Counted from the first letter of the stretch, positions 37,366 through 49,136 are shown. The stretch: 64,000 nt of DNA from Stenotrophomonas maltophilia (GCF_002205165.1 NZ_NIVS01000056.1:29390-93389); one strand, 5' to 3'. Notes: generated by a model from the sequence alone, not told the origin. Translations and numbers: made by a program.

Positions 37366-37391
37366 GGCGACCGGCCAACGGCCGGCACCCG
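37366..37391. repeat. Palindromic repeat between mdh and its terminator
   Basis: GCGACCGGCCAACGGCCGGC has the same CCGGCC...GGCCGG core as the GTAG repeats with a degenerate head. A related half (TGGCCGTTGGCCGGCC) occurs at about 37288-37303. Confidence 0.45.
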
Positions 37392-37404
37392 ACAGCGCGT
37401 GCGA

Positions 37405-38443
<1,039 letters not shown>

Positions 38444-38454
38444 TCGGGATCGGA

Positions 38455-38949
38455 TCAGGCGGTGGGGATGAGCTTGTTCCACTCCGCCACGCGCTCGGCC
38501 TGGGCGGCCAGCACGGCGTCGGTGTCGCCTTCCAGGGTGATCGAATGGATCACGTCGCCCTGCTTGACCGAGTCGACGATGGCCTGGCCGTCGAGGACCT
38601 GGCCGAACACGGTGTGCTTGCCATCCAGCCAATCGGTCTTGATGTGGGTGATGAAGAACTGGCTGCCGTTCGTGTTCGGGCCGGCATTGGCCATCGACAG
38701 CGAACCGACCTGGTGCTTCACGCCGTTCTTTTCATCTTCGAACTTGTAGCCCGGGCCGCCGGTGCCCTGGCCCTTGGGGCAGCCGCCCTGGATCATGAAG
38801 TCCGGGATCACGCGGTGGAAGACCAGGCCGTCATAGAAGCCGTGCTTGACCAGGTTGACGAAGTTGGCAACCGTCAGCGGGGCCTTGTCGGCGAACAGCT
38901 CGACCTTGATCGGGCCCTGGGTGGTGTCGAAGGTGGCGATGAGGGACAT
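38455..38949 (-). CDS. ppiB: Cytoplasmic peptidyl-prolyl cis-trans isomerase (cyclophilin)
   Basis: The 164 aa product without a signal peptide matches PpiB in length. Typical motifs are [28 protein letters not shown] and [13 protein letters not shown]; the catalytic Arg is in FHRV. It assists folding by prolyl isomerisation. AAGGA lies 5 bases upstream of the ATG. It is divergent from typA. Confidence 0.95.
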   Translation of the reverse strand: MSLIATFDTTQGPIKVELFADKAPLTVANFVNLVKHGFYDGLVFHRVIPDFMIQGGCPKGQGTGGPGYKFEDEKNGVKHQVGSLSMANAGPNTNGSQFFITHIKTDWLDGKHTVFGQVLDGQAIVDSVKQGDVIHSITLEGDTDAVLAAQAERVAEWNKLIPTA

Positions 38950-39118
38950 GCGGATCCTTGATATACGGGGTTATCGTCAGCCCATAAGGATACACCCGTG
39001 GTCCGGCGTCGGCCTGCCTGACGATGGTCGAACACCCCCTCCCCAGCGCGCGCCAGGCCGCCCGGACAGGCGCCCCTCACACAGCTGAATGCCTGTCCGG
39101 CAAGGCTTGCGAGGCACT

Positions 39119-39148
39119 TTTCGCGATTGGTCATCTTGGCCGTATAAT
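39119..39148 (+). promoter_or_regulatory. Probable typA promoter
   Basis: TATAAT at 39143-39148 is preceded by TTTCGC with an 18 bp gap. The -10 is perfect and the -35 is poor. The leader to the typA ATG is about 40 nt. Confidence 0.55.
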
Positions 39149-39194
39149 GTTGGACTTCTTTTTCCAAATCCGGCGCCGACTGGCCCCCTTTCGC

Positions 39195-41042
39195 ATGTCT
39201 ATCGAAAATCTTCGCAACATCGCCATCGTCGCCCACGTCGACCACGGTAAGACCACCCTCGTCGACCAGCTGCTCAAGCAGTCCGGCACCCTCTCCGAGC
39301 GCACCGTGCTCGCCGAGCGCGTGATGGACAGCAATGACCAGGAAAAGGAACGCGGCATCACCATCCTGGCCAAGAACACGGCCATCACCTGGGAAGACAA
39401 GAAGACCGGTATCAAGAACCGGATCAACATCGTCGACACCCCGGGACACGCCGATTTCGGCGGCGAAGTGGAGCGCGTGCTGTCGATGGTCGACACCGTG
39501 CTGATCCTCGTCGATGCGATGGACGGCCCGATGCCGCAGACCCGCTTCGTGACCCAGAAGGCCTTCGCGATGGGCTTCAAGCCGATCGTCGTGGTCAACA
39601 AGGTCGACCGTCCGGGCTCGCGTCCGGATTGGGTGATCGACCAGGTCTTCGACCTGTTCGACAAGCTCGGCGCCACCAATGAGCAGCTCGACTTCCCGAT
39701 CGTCTACGCCTCGGCCCTGAACGGCTACGCCGGCCTGGAAGACACCGTGCGCGACGGCGACATGACCCCGCTGTACGAAGCGATCATGCAGCACGCGCCG
39801 AAGCCGGAAGTGGACCCGGACGGCCCGTTCCAGATGCGCATCAGCCAGCTGGACTACAACAACTTCGTGGGCGTGATCGGCATCGGTCGCGTGCAGCGCG
39901 GCACCCTGAAGAAGAACATGCAGGTCGCGGTGATCGACCGTGAAGGCAAGAAGCGCAACGGCAAGGTCGCGCAGGTGCTGGGCTTCCTGGGCCTGGAGCG
40001 CATCGAGCAGGACACCGCCGAGGCCGGCGACATCATCGCCATTTCCGGCATTCCGGAACTGACCATCTCCGACACCCTGTGCCACCCGGATACCCCGGAA
40101 GCGCTGCCGGCGCTGACCGTCGATGAACCGACGATCTCGATGACCTTCCAGGTCAACAACTCGCCGTTCGCCGGCAACAAGGACCTGTCCGGTGGCAAGT
40201 TCCTGACCAGCCGCCAGATCAAGGACCGCCTGGATCGCGAGCAGGTCCACAACGTGGCCCTGAAGGTCGAACAGCTGGAAGACGCCGACAAGTTCCTGGT
40301 CTCCGGCCGTGGCGAACTGCACCTGTCGGTGCTGATCGAGAACATGCGTCGTGAAGGCTACGAGCTGGCCGTGTCGCGCCCGGAAGTCATCATCAAGCAG
40401 ATCGACGGCCAGGCCATGGAGCCGATCGAGCAGCTGGTGGTGGACATCGAAGAGCAGCACCAGGGCGGCGTGATGGAAAAGCTGGGTACCCGCAAGGGCC
40501 AGCTGAAGAACATGGAGCCGGACGGCAAGGGCCGTGTGCGCCTGGAATACCAGATCCCGGCCCGTGGCCTGATCGGCTTCCAGAACGAGTTCAAGACCCT
40601 GACCCAGGGTTCGGGCCTGCTGTTCCACGTGTTCGACCATTACGGCCCGAAGGAACAGGGCGCGATCGCCAAGCGCCAGAACGGCGTGATGATCGCCAAT
40701 GCCCCGGGTGCCACCCCGGCGTACTCCCTGGGGCCGCTGCAGGAACGCGGCAAGCTGTTCGCTGCTGAAGGCGACAACGTGTATGAAGGCCAGCTGGTCG
40801 GCATCCACTCCAAGGACAACGACCTGACCGTCAACGCGATCAAGACCAAGCCGCTGACCAACATGCGCGCTTCGGGCAAGGACGATGCGATCCAGCTGAC
40901 CCCGGCGATCAAGTACTCGCTGGAGCAGGCCCTGGACTTCATCGAAGACGATGAGCTGGTCGAGATCACCCCGAAGGAAATCCGCCTGCGCAAGAAGGGC
41001 CTGACCGAAAGCGACCGCAAGAAGGCCTCGCGCGGCGGCTGA
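39195..41042 (+). CDS. typA: Ribosome-associated GTPase TypA/BipA
   Basis: The 615 aa product (E. coli 607) starts [20 protein letters not shown]. The G1 motif AHVDHGKT, the G3 motif [10 protein letters not shown] and the G4 motif NKVDRPG mark a translational GTPase. It lacks the domain IV of EF-G and has the BipA-specific C-terminal domain ([13 protein letters not shown]). BipA is involved in ribosome assembly and stress or cold adaptation. Start 39195 is chosen because the family begins right before the G domain; the open frame extends 57 codons upstream through the promoter. Confidence 0.97.
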   Translation: MSIENLRNIAIVAHVDHGKTTLVDQLLKQSGTLSERTVLAERVMDSNDQEKERGITILAKNTAITWEDKKTGIKNRINIVDTPGHADFGGEVERVLSMVDTVLILVDAMDGPMPQTRFVTQKAFAMGFKPIVVVNKVDRPGSRPDWVIDQVFDLFDKLGATNEQLDFPIVYASALNGYAGLEDTVRDGDMTPLYEAIMQHAPKPEVDPDGPFQMRISQLDYNNFVGVIGIGRVQRGTLKKNMQVAVIDREGKKRNGKVAQVLGFLGLERIEQDTAEAGDIIAISGIPELTISDTLCHPDTPEALPALTVDEPTISMTFQVNNSPFAGNKDLSGGKFLTSRQIKDRLDREQVHNVALKVEQLEDADKFLVSGRGELHLSVLIENMRREGYELAVSRPEVIIKQIDGQAMEPIEQLVVDIEEQHQGGVMEKLGTRKGQLKNMEPDGKGRVRLEYQIPARGLIGFQNEFKTLTQGSGLLFHVFDHYGPKEQGAIAKRQNGVMIANAPGATPAYSLGPLQERGKLFAAEGDNVYEGQLVGIHSKDNDLTVNAIKTKPLTNMRASGKDDAIQLTPAIKYSLEQALDFIEDDELVEITPKEIRLRKKGLTESDRKKASRGG

Positions 41043-41056
41043 TCGGACTCATTGTC

Positions 41057-41542
41057 GTGATCGACAAGCCCTACAACCCGGATCCTCACAAGCATCCGGG
41101 GCTTCACCTGATCGCCTTGCTGGAAGCCAGCAAGGCGGTTCTGGCGCTGTTGGCTGCGACCGGGCTGGAAATGCTCGGTCCGCAGCCCCTGCGCGATGCG
41201 GTCAATGCCCTGATCCGCCGGTTCAGCCTGGACCCGGATCACGGCACTCTGCCCTCGCTGCTCAACATGATCAGCCCCGATGCGGTGCATCTGGCGGCTG
41301 CTGCGATGGTCGCCTACGGCGTCCTGCACCTTTTCGAGGCCTGGGGCCTCTGGCGCGCCAAGGCCTGGGCCTCCTGGCTGGGCTGCGTCACCGCCGGCAT
41401 CTACCTGCCGTTCGATATCTACGCCATCCTCCGTCACCCGGGCTGGGCCTCGTGGTCGGTGCTGGTGATCAATCTGATCGTGGTCGGCGTGCTCGCCCGC
41501 GATATCCGCAAACGCCATGGCAAGGCCGCCAGAACGGCTTGA
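41057..41542 (+). CDS. DUF2127-family membrane protein
   Basis: The 161 aa product starts at a GTG (MIDKPYNPDPHKHPGLHLIA), 14 bases after typA, so it is likely cotranscribed. It has four hydrophobic segments (about 20-38, 77-95, 103-121 and 130-146) in the DUF2127 arrangement, with KHPGLHLIALLEASKAVLAL at the start and VYGVLHLFEAWGLW-like sequence in the middle. Function unknown. Confidence 0.78.
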   Translation: MIDKPYNPDPHKHPGLHLIALLEASKAVLALLAATGLEMLGPQPLRDAVNALIRRFSLDPDHGTLPSLLNMISPDAVHLAAAAMVAYGVLHLFEAWGLWRAKAWASWLGCVTAGIYLPFDIYAILRHPGWASWSVLVINLIVVGVLARDIRKRHGKAARTA

Positions 41543-41597
41543 GTTGCCAAGCGCCGCCTGGGCTGGTTAGCCTGTCGGCCGGTTCGGGGGGACAGGC

Positions 41598-43220
41598 ATG
41601 CGCCTGACACTGACATCACTGATGCTCATCGCACTGGCCGGCTGCAGCCCGGGCCCGGCGCCCCTGCATGCCCGCGAGTCGCCTGCCCCGGTCCCGCCCA
41701 CCAGCGCGCCCATGCCCTTCGCATACGCCGAAGCGGACATCAGCGATCTGCAGTCGCGCATGGCCAGCGGCGAGCTGGACAGCGTCACCCTGGCCCGCGC
41801 CTACCTGGACCGCATCGCCCGCCTCGACCGGGCCGGCCCGCGCCTGCGCGCGGTGATCGAGCTCAATCCCGATGCACTGCGCGAGGCCGCCCAGCTGGAC
41901 ACCGAGCGCCGTCAGGGCCAGTTGCGGGGTCCGCTGCACGGTATCCCGCTGCTGCTCAAGGACAACATCGGCGCCAGCCCCATGAGTACCACCGCCGGCT
42001 CGCTGGCCCTGGAAGGCTTCCGCCCCGACGATGCATTCCTGGTCAAGCGGCTGCGCGCGGCCGGTGCGCTGATCCTGGGCAAGACCAACCTCAGCGAATG
42101 GGCCAATTTCCGCTCCAGCCAATCGATCTCCGGCTGGAGTGCGCGTGGCGGGCAGACGCGTAATCCCTACCGGCTCAGCCATAACCCGTGCGGCTCCAGC
42201 AGCGGCAGCGCGGTGGCGGTCTCGGCCAATCTGGCGGTGGCAGCCATCGGCACCGAAACCGATGGCAGCATTGTCTGCCCGGCCGCGGTCAACGGCGTGG
42301 TCGGGCTGAAGCCGACGGTCGGCCTGGTCAGCCGCGAAGGCATCGTCCCGATCTCCTTCAGCCAGGACACCGCCGGCCCGATGACGCGCAGCGTGGCCGA
42401 CGCGGCGGCCCTGCTGACCGCCATGGCCGGGCGTGACGAGTCCGACCCGGCCACCGCGACCATGCCCGGGCGCGCGGTCTACGACTACACCTCACGCCTG
42501 AATGCCGATGCCCTGCGCGGCGCGCGGATCGGCGTGCTGTATGGCGACCTGATGCAGAAGCCGGGCATCGCCCCGGCCCTGCAGCATGCCGTGGCCGTGC
42601 TGCGCGATGCCGGTGCCACCGTAGTGCCGGTGCAGCTGCCCACCCAGGGCCAGTGGCAGGAGGCCGAGCGCATCGTGCTGATGCACGAGTTCAAGGCCGG
42701 GCTGCAGCGGTACTTCACTACCTACCAGGCCCCGGTGCGCAGCCTGGAGGACGTCATCGCCTGGAATCGCTCACATGCGGGCAAGGAACTGGCGATGTTC
42801 GACCAGGACCTGATGGAAACCGCCGCCACCATGGGTGGCCTCGGCAGCCCGGCGTACATCCGCGCCCGCAGTGATGCGCGGCGTCTGGCCGGTCCGGAAG
42901 GTATCGATGCGGTGCTGCGCGAGCAGAAACTGGACGCGCTGGTGGCGCCGACCACCGGCACGGCCTGGCCGATCCGACCCGGCAGCGGCGATGACTTTCC
43001 GGGCGAGAGTTACAGCGCCGCTGCGGTGGCCGGCTATCCTAGCCTGACCGTACCCATGGCGCACGTGGACGGCCTGCCGCTCGGCCTGCTGTTCATGGGC
43101 ACCGCCTGGAGCGAGCCGCGCCTGATCGAGCTGGGCTACGCCTACGAGCAACGGACCCGCGCACGCCGCCCGCCGCGGTTCCAGACCGACAGTCTGCTGC
43201 CGCACAGCGTCGCGCCCTGA
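41598..43220 (+). CDS. Peptide amidase (amidase-signature family), lipoprotein-like
   Basis: The 540 aa product has a lipoprotein signal ([12 protein letters not shown], Cys16). The amidase signature triad is Lys121 (LLLKDNIG), Ser200 (PCGSSSGSA) and Ser224 ([11 protein letters not shown]). These correspond with a constant offset of two to Lys123, Ser202 and Ser226 of S. maltophilia peptide amidase (Pam), and the sequence follows that enzyme closely ([25 protein letters not shown]). Pam hydrolyses the C-terminal amide of peptides. Here it is probably anchored on the periplasmic face. It stands alone between DUF2127 and a converging MscS gene. Confidence 0.9.
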   Translation: MRLTLTSLMLIALAGCSPGPAPLHARESPAPVPPTSAPMPFAYAEADISDLQSRMASGELDSVTLARAYLDRIARLDRAGPRLRAVIELNPDALREAAQLDTERRQGQLRGPLHGIPLLLKDNIGASPMSTTAGSLALEGFRPDDAFLVKRLRAAGALILGKTNLSEWANFRSSQSISGWSARGGQTRNPYRLSHNPCGSSSGSAVAVSANLAVAAIGTETDGSIVCPAAVNGVVGLKPTVGLVSREGIVPISFSQDTAGPMTRSVADAAALLTAMAGRDESDPATATMPGRAVYDYTSRLNADALRGARIGVLYGDLMQKPGIAPALQHAVAVLRDAGATVVPVQLPTQGQWQEAERIVLMHEFKAGLQRYFTTYQAPVRSLEDVIAWNRSHAGKELAMFDQDLMETAATMGGLGSPAYIRARSDARRLAGPEGIDAVLREQKLDALVAPTTGTAWPIRPGSGDDFPGESYSAAAVAGYPSLTVPMAHVDGLPLGLLFMGTAWSEPRLIELGYAYEQRTRARRPPRFQTDSLLPHSVAP

Positions 43221-43226
43221 GGGCGT

Positions 43227-43247
43227 GTACCGACCAACGGCCGGTAC
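43227..43247. repeat. GTAC-headed palindromic repeat
   Basis: GTACCGACCAACGGCCGGTA followed by C is an almost perfect palindrome between the converging amidase and mscS genes. It is related to the GTAG repeats in its core. Confidence 0.55.
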
Positions 43248-43267
43248 CTGCCGGGGTAATGCATGCA

Positions 43268-44446
43268 CTACCGCGCCCCGTCGGCCGGGTCCATCGCGGT
43301 GGGCACCGTGGCCGCGTCCCGGTCCGGCAGGATCGCCGGCTCACCATCCTCGGCACCAGGCGAGCGCACATCCTCGGCCGGCTGCGACCGCGCCCGGCGC
43401 GTTGGCGTGACTTCCTGATTGAGCTCGGCACGGGTGCGCGGCAGTGCCTGCGGATGCTCGCGGGCGAGGAAATCGAGCATGCGTTCGCGCACGATGCAGC
43501 GTAGATCGAACGCATCACCGGAGTTGCGCGCACTCACCAGCAGGCGCACCTGCAGGGTGTGCTCCGTGGTTTCAGTCACCTGGGTCACGCAGACCTGGCC
43601 GTCCCACAGCGCCTCGCCTTTGCAGATGCGCTCCAGCTCGGCGCGGATCGCCGGGATCGGGGCGGTGTAGTCCAGCCACAGGAACGCGGTACCGAGCAGA
43701 TCGGCGCTGCGGCGCGTCCAGTTCTGGAACGGGTGTTCGATGAACCACGTCAGGGGCACCACCATCCGCCGCGCATCCCAGATCCGCACCACCACGTAGC
43801 TGCTGTTGATCTCCTCCACCCGGCCCCACTCGCCTTCGACGATCACCACATCGTCCAGCCGGATCGGCTGGGTCAGCGCGATCTGCAGGCCCGCGATCAG
43901 GTTGCCGAATACCGGCTTGGCCGCGATACCGGCGACCAGACCGATGATGCCGGCCGAGGCCAGCAGTGCGGTGCCGATCTGGCGCACCATCGGGAAGGTC
44001 AGCAGGATCAGCGAAACCCCGACCAGGATGATCGCGCCCATCAATACCCGGCTCAGCACGCGTGTCTGTGTCTGGATCCGGCGCGCCTCGAGGTTGTCGG
44101 CCACTTCCATCGGGTGATCGCGCAGGATCGCCTGCTCGCCGGCGGCCACCGCGCGCACCAGCAGCCAGATGAAGCAGCCGGTCAGGCCGATGTGCAGCAG
44201 GCGCAGTGACTGATCCAGCCATCGCCCGTGCAGCGGAGTGGCTTCCAGCGCAGGAATCAACAGCAGCAGCGGCAGTGCGAACGCCAGCGGCCGGCTGATC
44301 ACGCGGGCGATGCGGGCGCGGCGGTAATCGCGGTTTTTCAACCGTCGCGTCAACGCCATCAGCAACCACCAGCCGCTGATCCCGATCGCCAGTGCGATCG
44401 AGATCGGCCATAGATACAACGCTGCCTGCTGCCAGTCCACGGTCAC
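43268..44446 (-). CDS. MscS-family mechanosensitive ion channel
   Basis: The 392 aa product has about four N-terminal transmembrane segments. The pore-lining helix contains ASAGIIGLVAGIAAKPVFGN, followed by LIAGLQIALTQPIRLDDVV and the beta domain (EGEWGRVEEINSSYVVVRIW). The C-terminal tail of ~60 residues is charged and low in complexity. It gates in response to membrane tension, releasing solutes after osmotic downshock. It is 103 bases downstream of the DAHP synthase gene on the same strand; a hairpin lies between. Confidence 0.9.
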   Translation of the reverse strand: MTVDWQQAALYLWPISIALAIGISGWWLLMALTRRLKNRDYRRARIARVISRPLAFALPLLLLIPALEATPLHGRWLDQSLRLLHIGLTGCFIWLLVRAVAAGEQAILRDHPMEVADNLEARRIQTQTRVLSRVLMGAIILVGVSLILLTFPMVRQIGTALLASAGIIGLVAGIAAKPVFGNLIAGLQIALTQPIRLDDVVIVEGEWGRVEEINSSYVVVRIWDARRMVVPLTWFIEHPFQNWTRRSADLLGTAFLWLDYTAPIPAIRAELERICKGEALWDGQVCVTQVTETTEHTLQVRLLVSARNSGDAFDLRCIVRERMLDFLAREHPQALPRTRAELNQEVTPTRRARSQPAEDVRSPGAEDGEPAILPDRDAATVPTAMDPADGAR

Positions 44447-44523
44447 TGCACGCTCCTGTGTTCTTCGCGAGGAAGTCCACAGGATGCCGGTGCGGCCATG
44501 ACCATCGTGTCAGGCGGATGTAA

Positions 44524-44546
44524 GGTGCGTGTCGAGGACACGCACC
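44524..44546 (-). terminator. Hairpin after the DAHP synthase gene (possible terminator)
   Basis: GGTGCGTGTC and GACACGCACC form a perfect 10 bp stem with a 3-base loop, 3 bases after the stop on the minus strand. It is followed by TTACAT, so the U-run is poor. Confidence 0.5.
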
Positions 44547-44549
44547 AGG

Positions 44550-45941
44550 TCAGGCGGCGTAGTGCGCCTGCTTGCGCACGATCGCCATCGCGATCTCCAG
44601 CGACTGCTCGTAGTTCAGGCGCGGGTCCACCGAGGAGCGATAGGCGCGTTCCAGGTCGCGCTCGGTCAACTCGCGCGCACCGCCGGTGCATTCGGTCACG
44701 TCCTCGCCGGTCAGCTCCAGGTGCACGCCCCCCAACCGTGTGCCGGCCGCGGCATGCAGATCGAAGGACATCTCTACCTCACCACGTACGTTGTCGAAAC
44801 GACGCGTCTTGTAGCCGTTGCTGGTGCTCTCGGTGTTGCCATGCATCGCATCGCACACCCACAGCACACGCCGGCCATCGCGCTTGACCGCATTCAACAG
44901 CGGCGGCAGCTTCTCGGCGATCTGTGCAGCCCCCATGCGGTGGATGAAGCTCAGCCGGCCCGGCTCGTCTTCGGGGTTGAGCACATCGATCAGGCGCAGC
45001 AACTGGTCCGGCTGCACCGACGGGCCGACCTTGATCGCGATCGGGTTGCGCACGCCGCGCAGGTACTCCACATGCGCGCCATCCAGCGCGGCGGTGCGCA
45101 TGCCGATCCACGGGTAGTGCGTGCTCAGGTTCAACCAGCCCTGCTGGCGCGGCACCTGGCGGGTCAGCGCCTGCTCGTAGGGCAGCAGCAGCGCTTCGTG
45201 CGAGGTGTAGAAGTCGATCCGGTTGAGGTTGTACACCTGCGTGCCGGACAGCGTTTCCATGAAACGCACCGCATCGCCGATCGAAGACACCATCTTCTGG
45301 TAATCGGTGGCCAGCGGCGAATGCCGCACCCACTCCAGGTTCCAGTATTCGGGGTGGTGCAGATCGGCGAAACCGCCATCGATCAGCGCCCGCACGAAGT
45401 TCATCGTCATCGCCGAGTGCGCATGCGCCTGCAGCATCCGGCGCGGGTCCGGCAGGCGGGCAGCTTCGGTGAACTCCGGCGCATTGATCACGTCGCCGCG
45501 GTAGCTCGGCAGAGTCACGCCGTCGCGGGTTTCGGTATCGGCCGAACGCGGCTTGGCGTACTGCCCGGCGAAGCGCCCGACCCGGATCACCGGTTTACGC
45601 ATGCCGTGCACCAGCACCAGGCTCATCTGCAGCAGCACCTTGAGCCGGTTGGAGATGGTGGTGGATTCGCAGTCGCTGAAGTTCTCCGCGCAGTCACCGC
45701 CCTGCAGCAGGAAGCGCTTGCCCTCCTGGGCATCGGCCAGCTGCTGCTTGAGCGCCAGGATCTCCCAAGAGGTCACCAGCGGCGGCAGCCGCTTGAGCTC
45801 ATGCAACGCCGCATCCAGCGCCAGCGGGTCCGGGTAGGTCGGCATCTGCAGCGCCGGCTTGCCACGCCAGCTCTCCGGCGACCAGGCAGCGGCGACGGCG
45901 GTCGCGGCGGGATCGGCTACAGGCGGGGCGGACAGGCTCAT
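44550..45941 (-). CDS. Class II 3-deoxy-7-phosphoheptulonate (DAHP) synthase
   Basis: This enzyme condenses PEP and erythrose-4-phosphate, the first step of the shikimate pathway. The 463 aa product is of the class II (plant-like) type: FLLQGGDCAENFSDCES, TLPSYRGDVINAPEF, YWNLEWVRHSPLATDY and the metal-binding ending GGVHLELTGEDVTECTGG. The start at 45941 (MSLSAPPVADPAATA) has GGAAG 7 bases upstream; an open extension of 31 codons is not family-like. Class II enzymes are unrelated in sequence to E. coli AroFGH. No leader peptide is seen. Confidence 0.93.
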   Translation of the reverse strand: MSLSAPPVADPAATAVAAAWSPESWRGKPALQMPTYPDPLALDAALHELKRLPPLVTSWEILALKQQLADAQEGKRFLLQGGDCAENFSDCESTTISNRLKVLLQMSLVLVHGMRKPVIRVGRFAGQYAKPRSADTETRDGVTLPSYRGDVINAPEFTEAARLPDPRRMLQAHAHSAMTMNFVRALIDGGFADLHHPEYWNLEWVRHSPLATDYQKMVSSIGDAVRFMETLSGTQVYNLNRIDFYTSHEALLLPYEQALTRQVPRQQGWLNLSTHYPWIGMRTAALDGAHVEYLRGVRNPIAIKVGPSVQPDQLLRLIDVLNPEDEPGRLSFIHRMGAAQIAEKLPPLLNAVKRDGRRVLWVCDAMHGNTESTSNGYKTRRFDNVRGEVEMSFDLHAAAGTRLGGVHLELTGEDVTECTGGARELTERDLERAYRSSVDPRLNYEQSLEIAMAIVRKQAHYAA

Positions 45942-46154
45942 CACGGACTTCCGGGGTGTGGGGCCGGTCATGGTCGCAGAGCGCGCCGCCGGCGCAAAGG
46001 GCTGGGCCGCTTTACCAGACTGAACGCCGAGCAAAGGACGCGGTGATCGGCCAGATCACGCATGGTCCAGCGGCCGTGGACAGGCGCATGATTTGTTACG
46101 GAGTAACACTCGCCAGGCCGGCCCCTTCCCCCTTTGCCCAGCCAAGCCATCCTC

Positions 46155-48278
46155 ATGAAGCCCTCCCTGCTTGCTACCGGTATTGCTGTTTCCCTGGCCG
46201 TCACCGGCCTGCCCGCCCTCGCCGCCGCCCCTTCCAGCGCTCCGGCCGTCACCGATCTGGACGCGGTCACCGTCAGCGCCCAGCTCGACCAGGCGCGCAA
46301 CGCGCTGTCGCCGGATATCGGCAGCAGCCAGTACCAGATCACCGCCGAAGACATCCAGAACCTGCCACTGGGCGCCTCCACCCCGTTGAACCAGGTGCTG
46401 CTGCAGGCGCCTGGCGTGGTCCAGGACTCCTACGGCGGCGTGCACGTGCGGGGCGACCACGCCAACCTCCAGTACCGCCTCAACGGCGTGCTGCTGCCCG
46501 AATCGATCTCCGGCTTCGGCCAGACCCTGGACGCCCGTGCCATCAAGCGCATCCGCCTGATGGATGGCGCCCTGCCAGCACAGTTCGGCGAGCGTACCGC
46601 CGCCGTGGTCGACATCACCACCCGCAGCGGCGCCGAGCTGGGCAATGGCGGCAGCGCCGGCCTCACCGCCGGCTCCTACGGCAAGATCAACCCCAACGCC
46701 TCGTGGTGGGGCAGCCAGGGCCGCTGGAGCTGGTACCTGACCGGCAACTACGACCAGAACCAGGTCGGCATGGAAAACCCCACCGCCTCGCGCCGGCCGG
46801 ACCACGATGACACCCACCAGGGCAAGGCGTTCGCGGACCTGACCTACCTGGTCAACGAAGACACCCGCCTGAGCCTGTTCGCCGGCTTCTCCAACAACCG
46901 CTTCCAGATCCCGGTCAACCCCGGCCAGACCCCGCAGTTCGGCTATCTGGATACGGTCAACGCCGACTCGGCCGCGCTGGACGAGAACCAGCGCGAGACC
47001 ACCCGCTTCGGCATGCTGGTGCTGCAGGGTTCTCTGGGCAGCACCGCCTACCAGGTCTCGGCCGGGCAACGGTACAGCGACCTGTCCTTCAACCCGGACC
47101 TGGCCGGCGACCTGATCTTCAACGGCGTCGCCTCACAGGTGGAGCGCAGCAACCGGGCCACTACCCTGCAGGCCGATGTCTCCACCCCACTGGGGCAGAA
47201 CCACACACTGCGCTATGGCCTGTACGTCAACGCCGAACGCGCCCGCGCCGGCAGCGACACCTGGGTGTTCCCGGTCAACGGCGACGGCCAGCAGGCCAGC
47301 ACCACCCCGCTGCGCATTCCCGATGCGAGCGCCTTCAACGCCACCACCACCGCGGTTTATCTGCAGGACGAATGGCGCCTCGGCGAGGACTGGACGGTCA
47401 ATTACGGCCTGCGCGGTGACCGCTACAGGGCCTTCGGCGGTACCGAAGGGCAACTGAGCCCTCGCCTGGGCGTGGTCTGGACTGCCAGCGACAGCACCAC
47501 GGTGCACGCCGGCTACTCGCGCTACTTCACCCCGCCGGCCAGCGAACTGGTGGCCAGCAGCGACATCGCGCTGTACGAGGGCACCACCAACCAGCAACCG
47601 GCCGGTGGCAGCACCATCCCGCTGTCCGAGCGCAGCGACTATTACGACATCGGCGTCTCCCAGCAAGTGGGCGACCACCTCACCCTCAGCCTGGACGCCT
47701 ACGATCGCAAGGTCGACCGCCTGCAGGACGAGGGCCAGTTCGGCGCTGCCTACATCTATTCCACGTTCAACTACCGCCAAGGCCACATCCACGGCGTGGA
47801 ATTCAGCGCCGACTACAGCAACGGGCCGCTCAGCGCTTACGTCAACGCTGCCTACAACAAGGCGATGGGCAAGCAGGTCATCACCGGCCAGTACAACCTC
47901 GATCCCGAGGCACTCGCCTACGTCCAGACCAACTGGATCCATCTGGACCACGACCAGAAACTCACCTCTTCCGGCGGCATCAGCTACGCCTTCGCCGGCC
48001 ACAATCGTCTGGGCGCCGACTACGTCTTCGGCAGCGGCCTGCGCTCGGACGCCGATGGCATTCCCAACGGCGGCGAACTCCCCGCCTACCTTCAACTCAA
48101 CCTCAGCGCAGCCCACGACTTCAACGCCGACAGCGGCCACCCACTGCATGCACAGCTCGCCCTGGTCAACGCACTGGACCGCAGCTACCAGCTGCGCGAC
48201 GGCGGCGGCATCGGCGTCTTCGCCCCGCAATGGGGTCCCCGCCGCGGCGCCTACCTGAGCCTGCAGCAGGACTTCTGA
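46155..48278 (+). CDS. TonB-dependent outer-membrane receptor
   Basis: The ATG at 46155 gives 707 aa with a signal peptide cleaved near ALAAAPSS; an in-frame TTG at 46134 is unlikely. A TonB-box-like stretch (DLDAVTVSAQ) is followed by the plug domain (SSQYQITAEDIQNLPLGAS, APGVVQDSYGGVHVRGDHAN) and the 22-strand barrel, ending in GAYLSLQQDF with a terminal Phe. The substrate cannot be told from sequence. It is divergent from the DAHP synthase and stands alone, with palindromic sequence at 48296-48380 after its stop. Confidence 0.9.
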   Translation: MKPSLLATGIAVSLAVTGLPALAAAPSSAPAVTDLDAVTVSAQLDQARNALSPDIGSSQYQITAEDIQNLPLGASTPLNQVLLQAPGVVQDSYGGVHVRGDHANLQYRLNGVLLPESISGFGQTLDARAIKRIRLMDGALPAQFGERTAAVVDITTRSGAELGNGGSAGLTAGSYGKINPNASWWGSQGRWSWYLTGNYDQNQVGMENPTASRRPDHDDTHQGKAFADLTYLVNEDTRLSLFAGFSNNRFQIPVNPGQTPQFGYLDTVNADSAALDENQRETTRFGMLVLQGSLGSTAYQVSAGQRYSDLSFNPDLAGDLIFNGVASQVERSNRATTLQADVSTPLGQNHTLRYGLYVNAERARAGSDTWVFPVNGDGQQASTTPLRIPDASAFNATTTAVYLQDEWRLGEDWTVNYGLRGDRYRAFGGTEGQLSPRLGVVWTASDSTTVHAGYSRYFTPPASELVASSDIALYEGTTNQQPAGGSTIPLSERSDYYDIGVSQQVGDHLTLSLDAYDRKVDRLQDEGQFGAAYIYSTFNYRQGHIHGVEFSADYSNGPLSAYVNAAYNKAMGKQVITGQYNLDPEALAYVQTNWIHLDHDQKLTSSGGISYAFAGHNRLGADYVFGSGLRSDADGIPNGGELPAYLQLNLSAAHDFNADSGHPLHAQLALVNALDRSYQLRDGGGIGVFAPQWGPRRGAYLSLQQDF

Positions 48279-48390
48279 GCGGCGCCCTGAAGCCTTGCGA
48301 CCCGGATCAGGCCGGCAGCAGCCAGACCTGACCGCACCATCCGGCCTGGCCGCGCAACGCGTGCCAGGCCGGCGACTGCCGGATGCGACC

Positions 48391-48900
48391 TCAGTGGCGC
48401 CGACGCGCGCGGAACGCCGTCACCAGCGCCCACACCGCCAGTGCCGCGAACCACACCAGGCTCCACATCGGCATCGTCAGGCCCAGGAACTGCCAATCGA
48501 TGTTGCCGCAGTTGCCGGTACCCGTCAGCACCGTGCGGAACACCTCGAACGGCCCCATCGTCTCACTGAGGAAGCTCAACGGCGGCCCACAGCTTGAGCC
48601 CATGTCCTGCGGCAGCAGCTGCACATACACGTGCCGGCCGGCAATGCCGATACCGACCGCCGCCGCGATGAAGGCCAGCACCCCATACGTCTTGCGCCCA
48701 GCCGGATCACGCGGACCATGCAGCGCCCCGATCAGGAACAGCAGCCCCAGCGCCGCAAACGCAATCCGCTGGAAGATGCACAACGGACACGGCTCCAGCC
48801 CCATCTTCAACTGCAGAAAGATCGCGTACCCCAACAGTGCCGCGCAGACCAGAAACCCCAACAGGAACTGGGCGCGGAAACTCCAACGCAATGGATTCAT
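48391..48900 (-). CDS. dsbB: Disulfide bond formation protein DsbB
   Basis: DsbB reoxidises DsbA using ubiquinone. The ATG at 48900 (MNPLRWSFRAQFLLG) gives 169 aa with four transmembrane segments; a longer open frame reaching 49065 is not needed. The first periplasmic loop has CPLC in LEPCPLCIFQRIAF, and the second has the other Cys pair (MGSSCGPP and GTGNCGN). The quinone-proximal Arg follows CPLCIFQR as in E. coli. Confidence 0.92.
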   Translation of the reverse strand: MNPLRWSFRAQFLLGFLVCAALLGYAIFLQLKMGLEPCPLCIFQRIAFAALGLLFLIGALHGPRDPAGRKTYGVLAFIAAAVGIGIAGRHVYVQLLPQDMGSSCGPPLSFLSETMGPFEVFRTVLTGTGNCGNIDWQFLGLTMPMWSLVWFAALAVWALVTAFRARRRH

Positions 48901-49055
48901 TGCCAACACTCGTGAAAGTCCAGGCGCCAAGATTAACAGGGCTGTGACCACCAACGCCCGTGCACACCTGCCGACCATCGGCGTAGCGGACCGGACAGCG
49001 TGTTCCGTGCAGTCGGCGCAGGAATCCACCTGAGCGAAGCGACCACGCGCCACGC

Positions 49056-49078
49056 AGCCGGGCAACGGCCGGCTCTAC
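49056..49078 (-). repeat. GTAG-headed palindromic repeat (SMAG-type)
   Basis: On the minus strand GTAGAGCCGGCCGTTGCCCG and GCT, the same layout as the pair at 12.5-12.6 kb. Confidence 0.75.
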
Positions 49079-49136
49079 CTGTGCGGCGCTCAGGCTCCGC
49101 TGTCCTCCAAGCGCGCCGACCCAGTGTGCAGGTGTT

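Noticed and set aside
38874..40808. Minus-strand open frame of 644 codons opposite typA
   Set aside because: typA is unambiguous on the plus strand; the opposite frame is a shadow.
44529..46046. Plus-strand open frame opposite the DAHP synthase
   Set aside because: Antisense shadow of a clearly identified enzyme.
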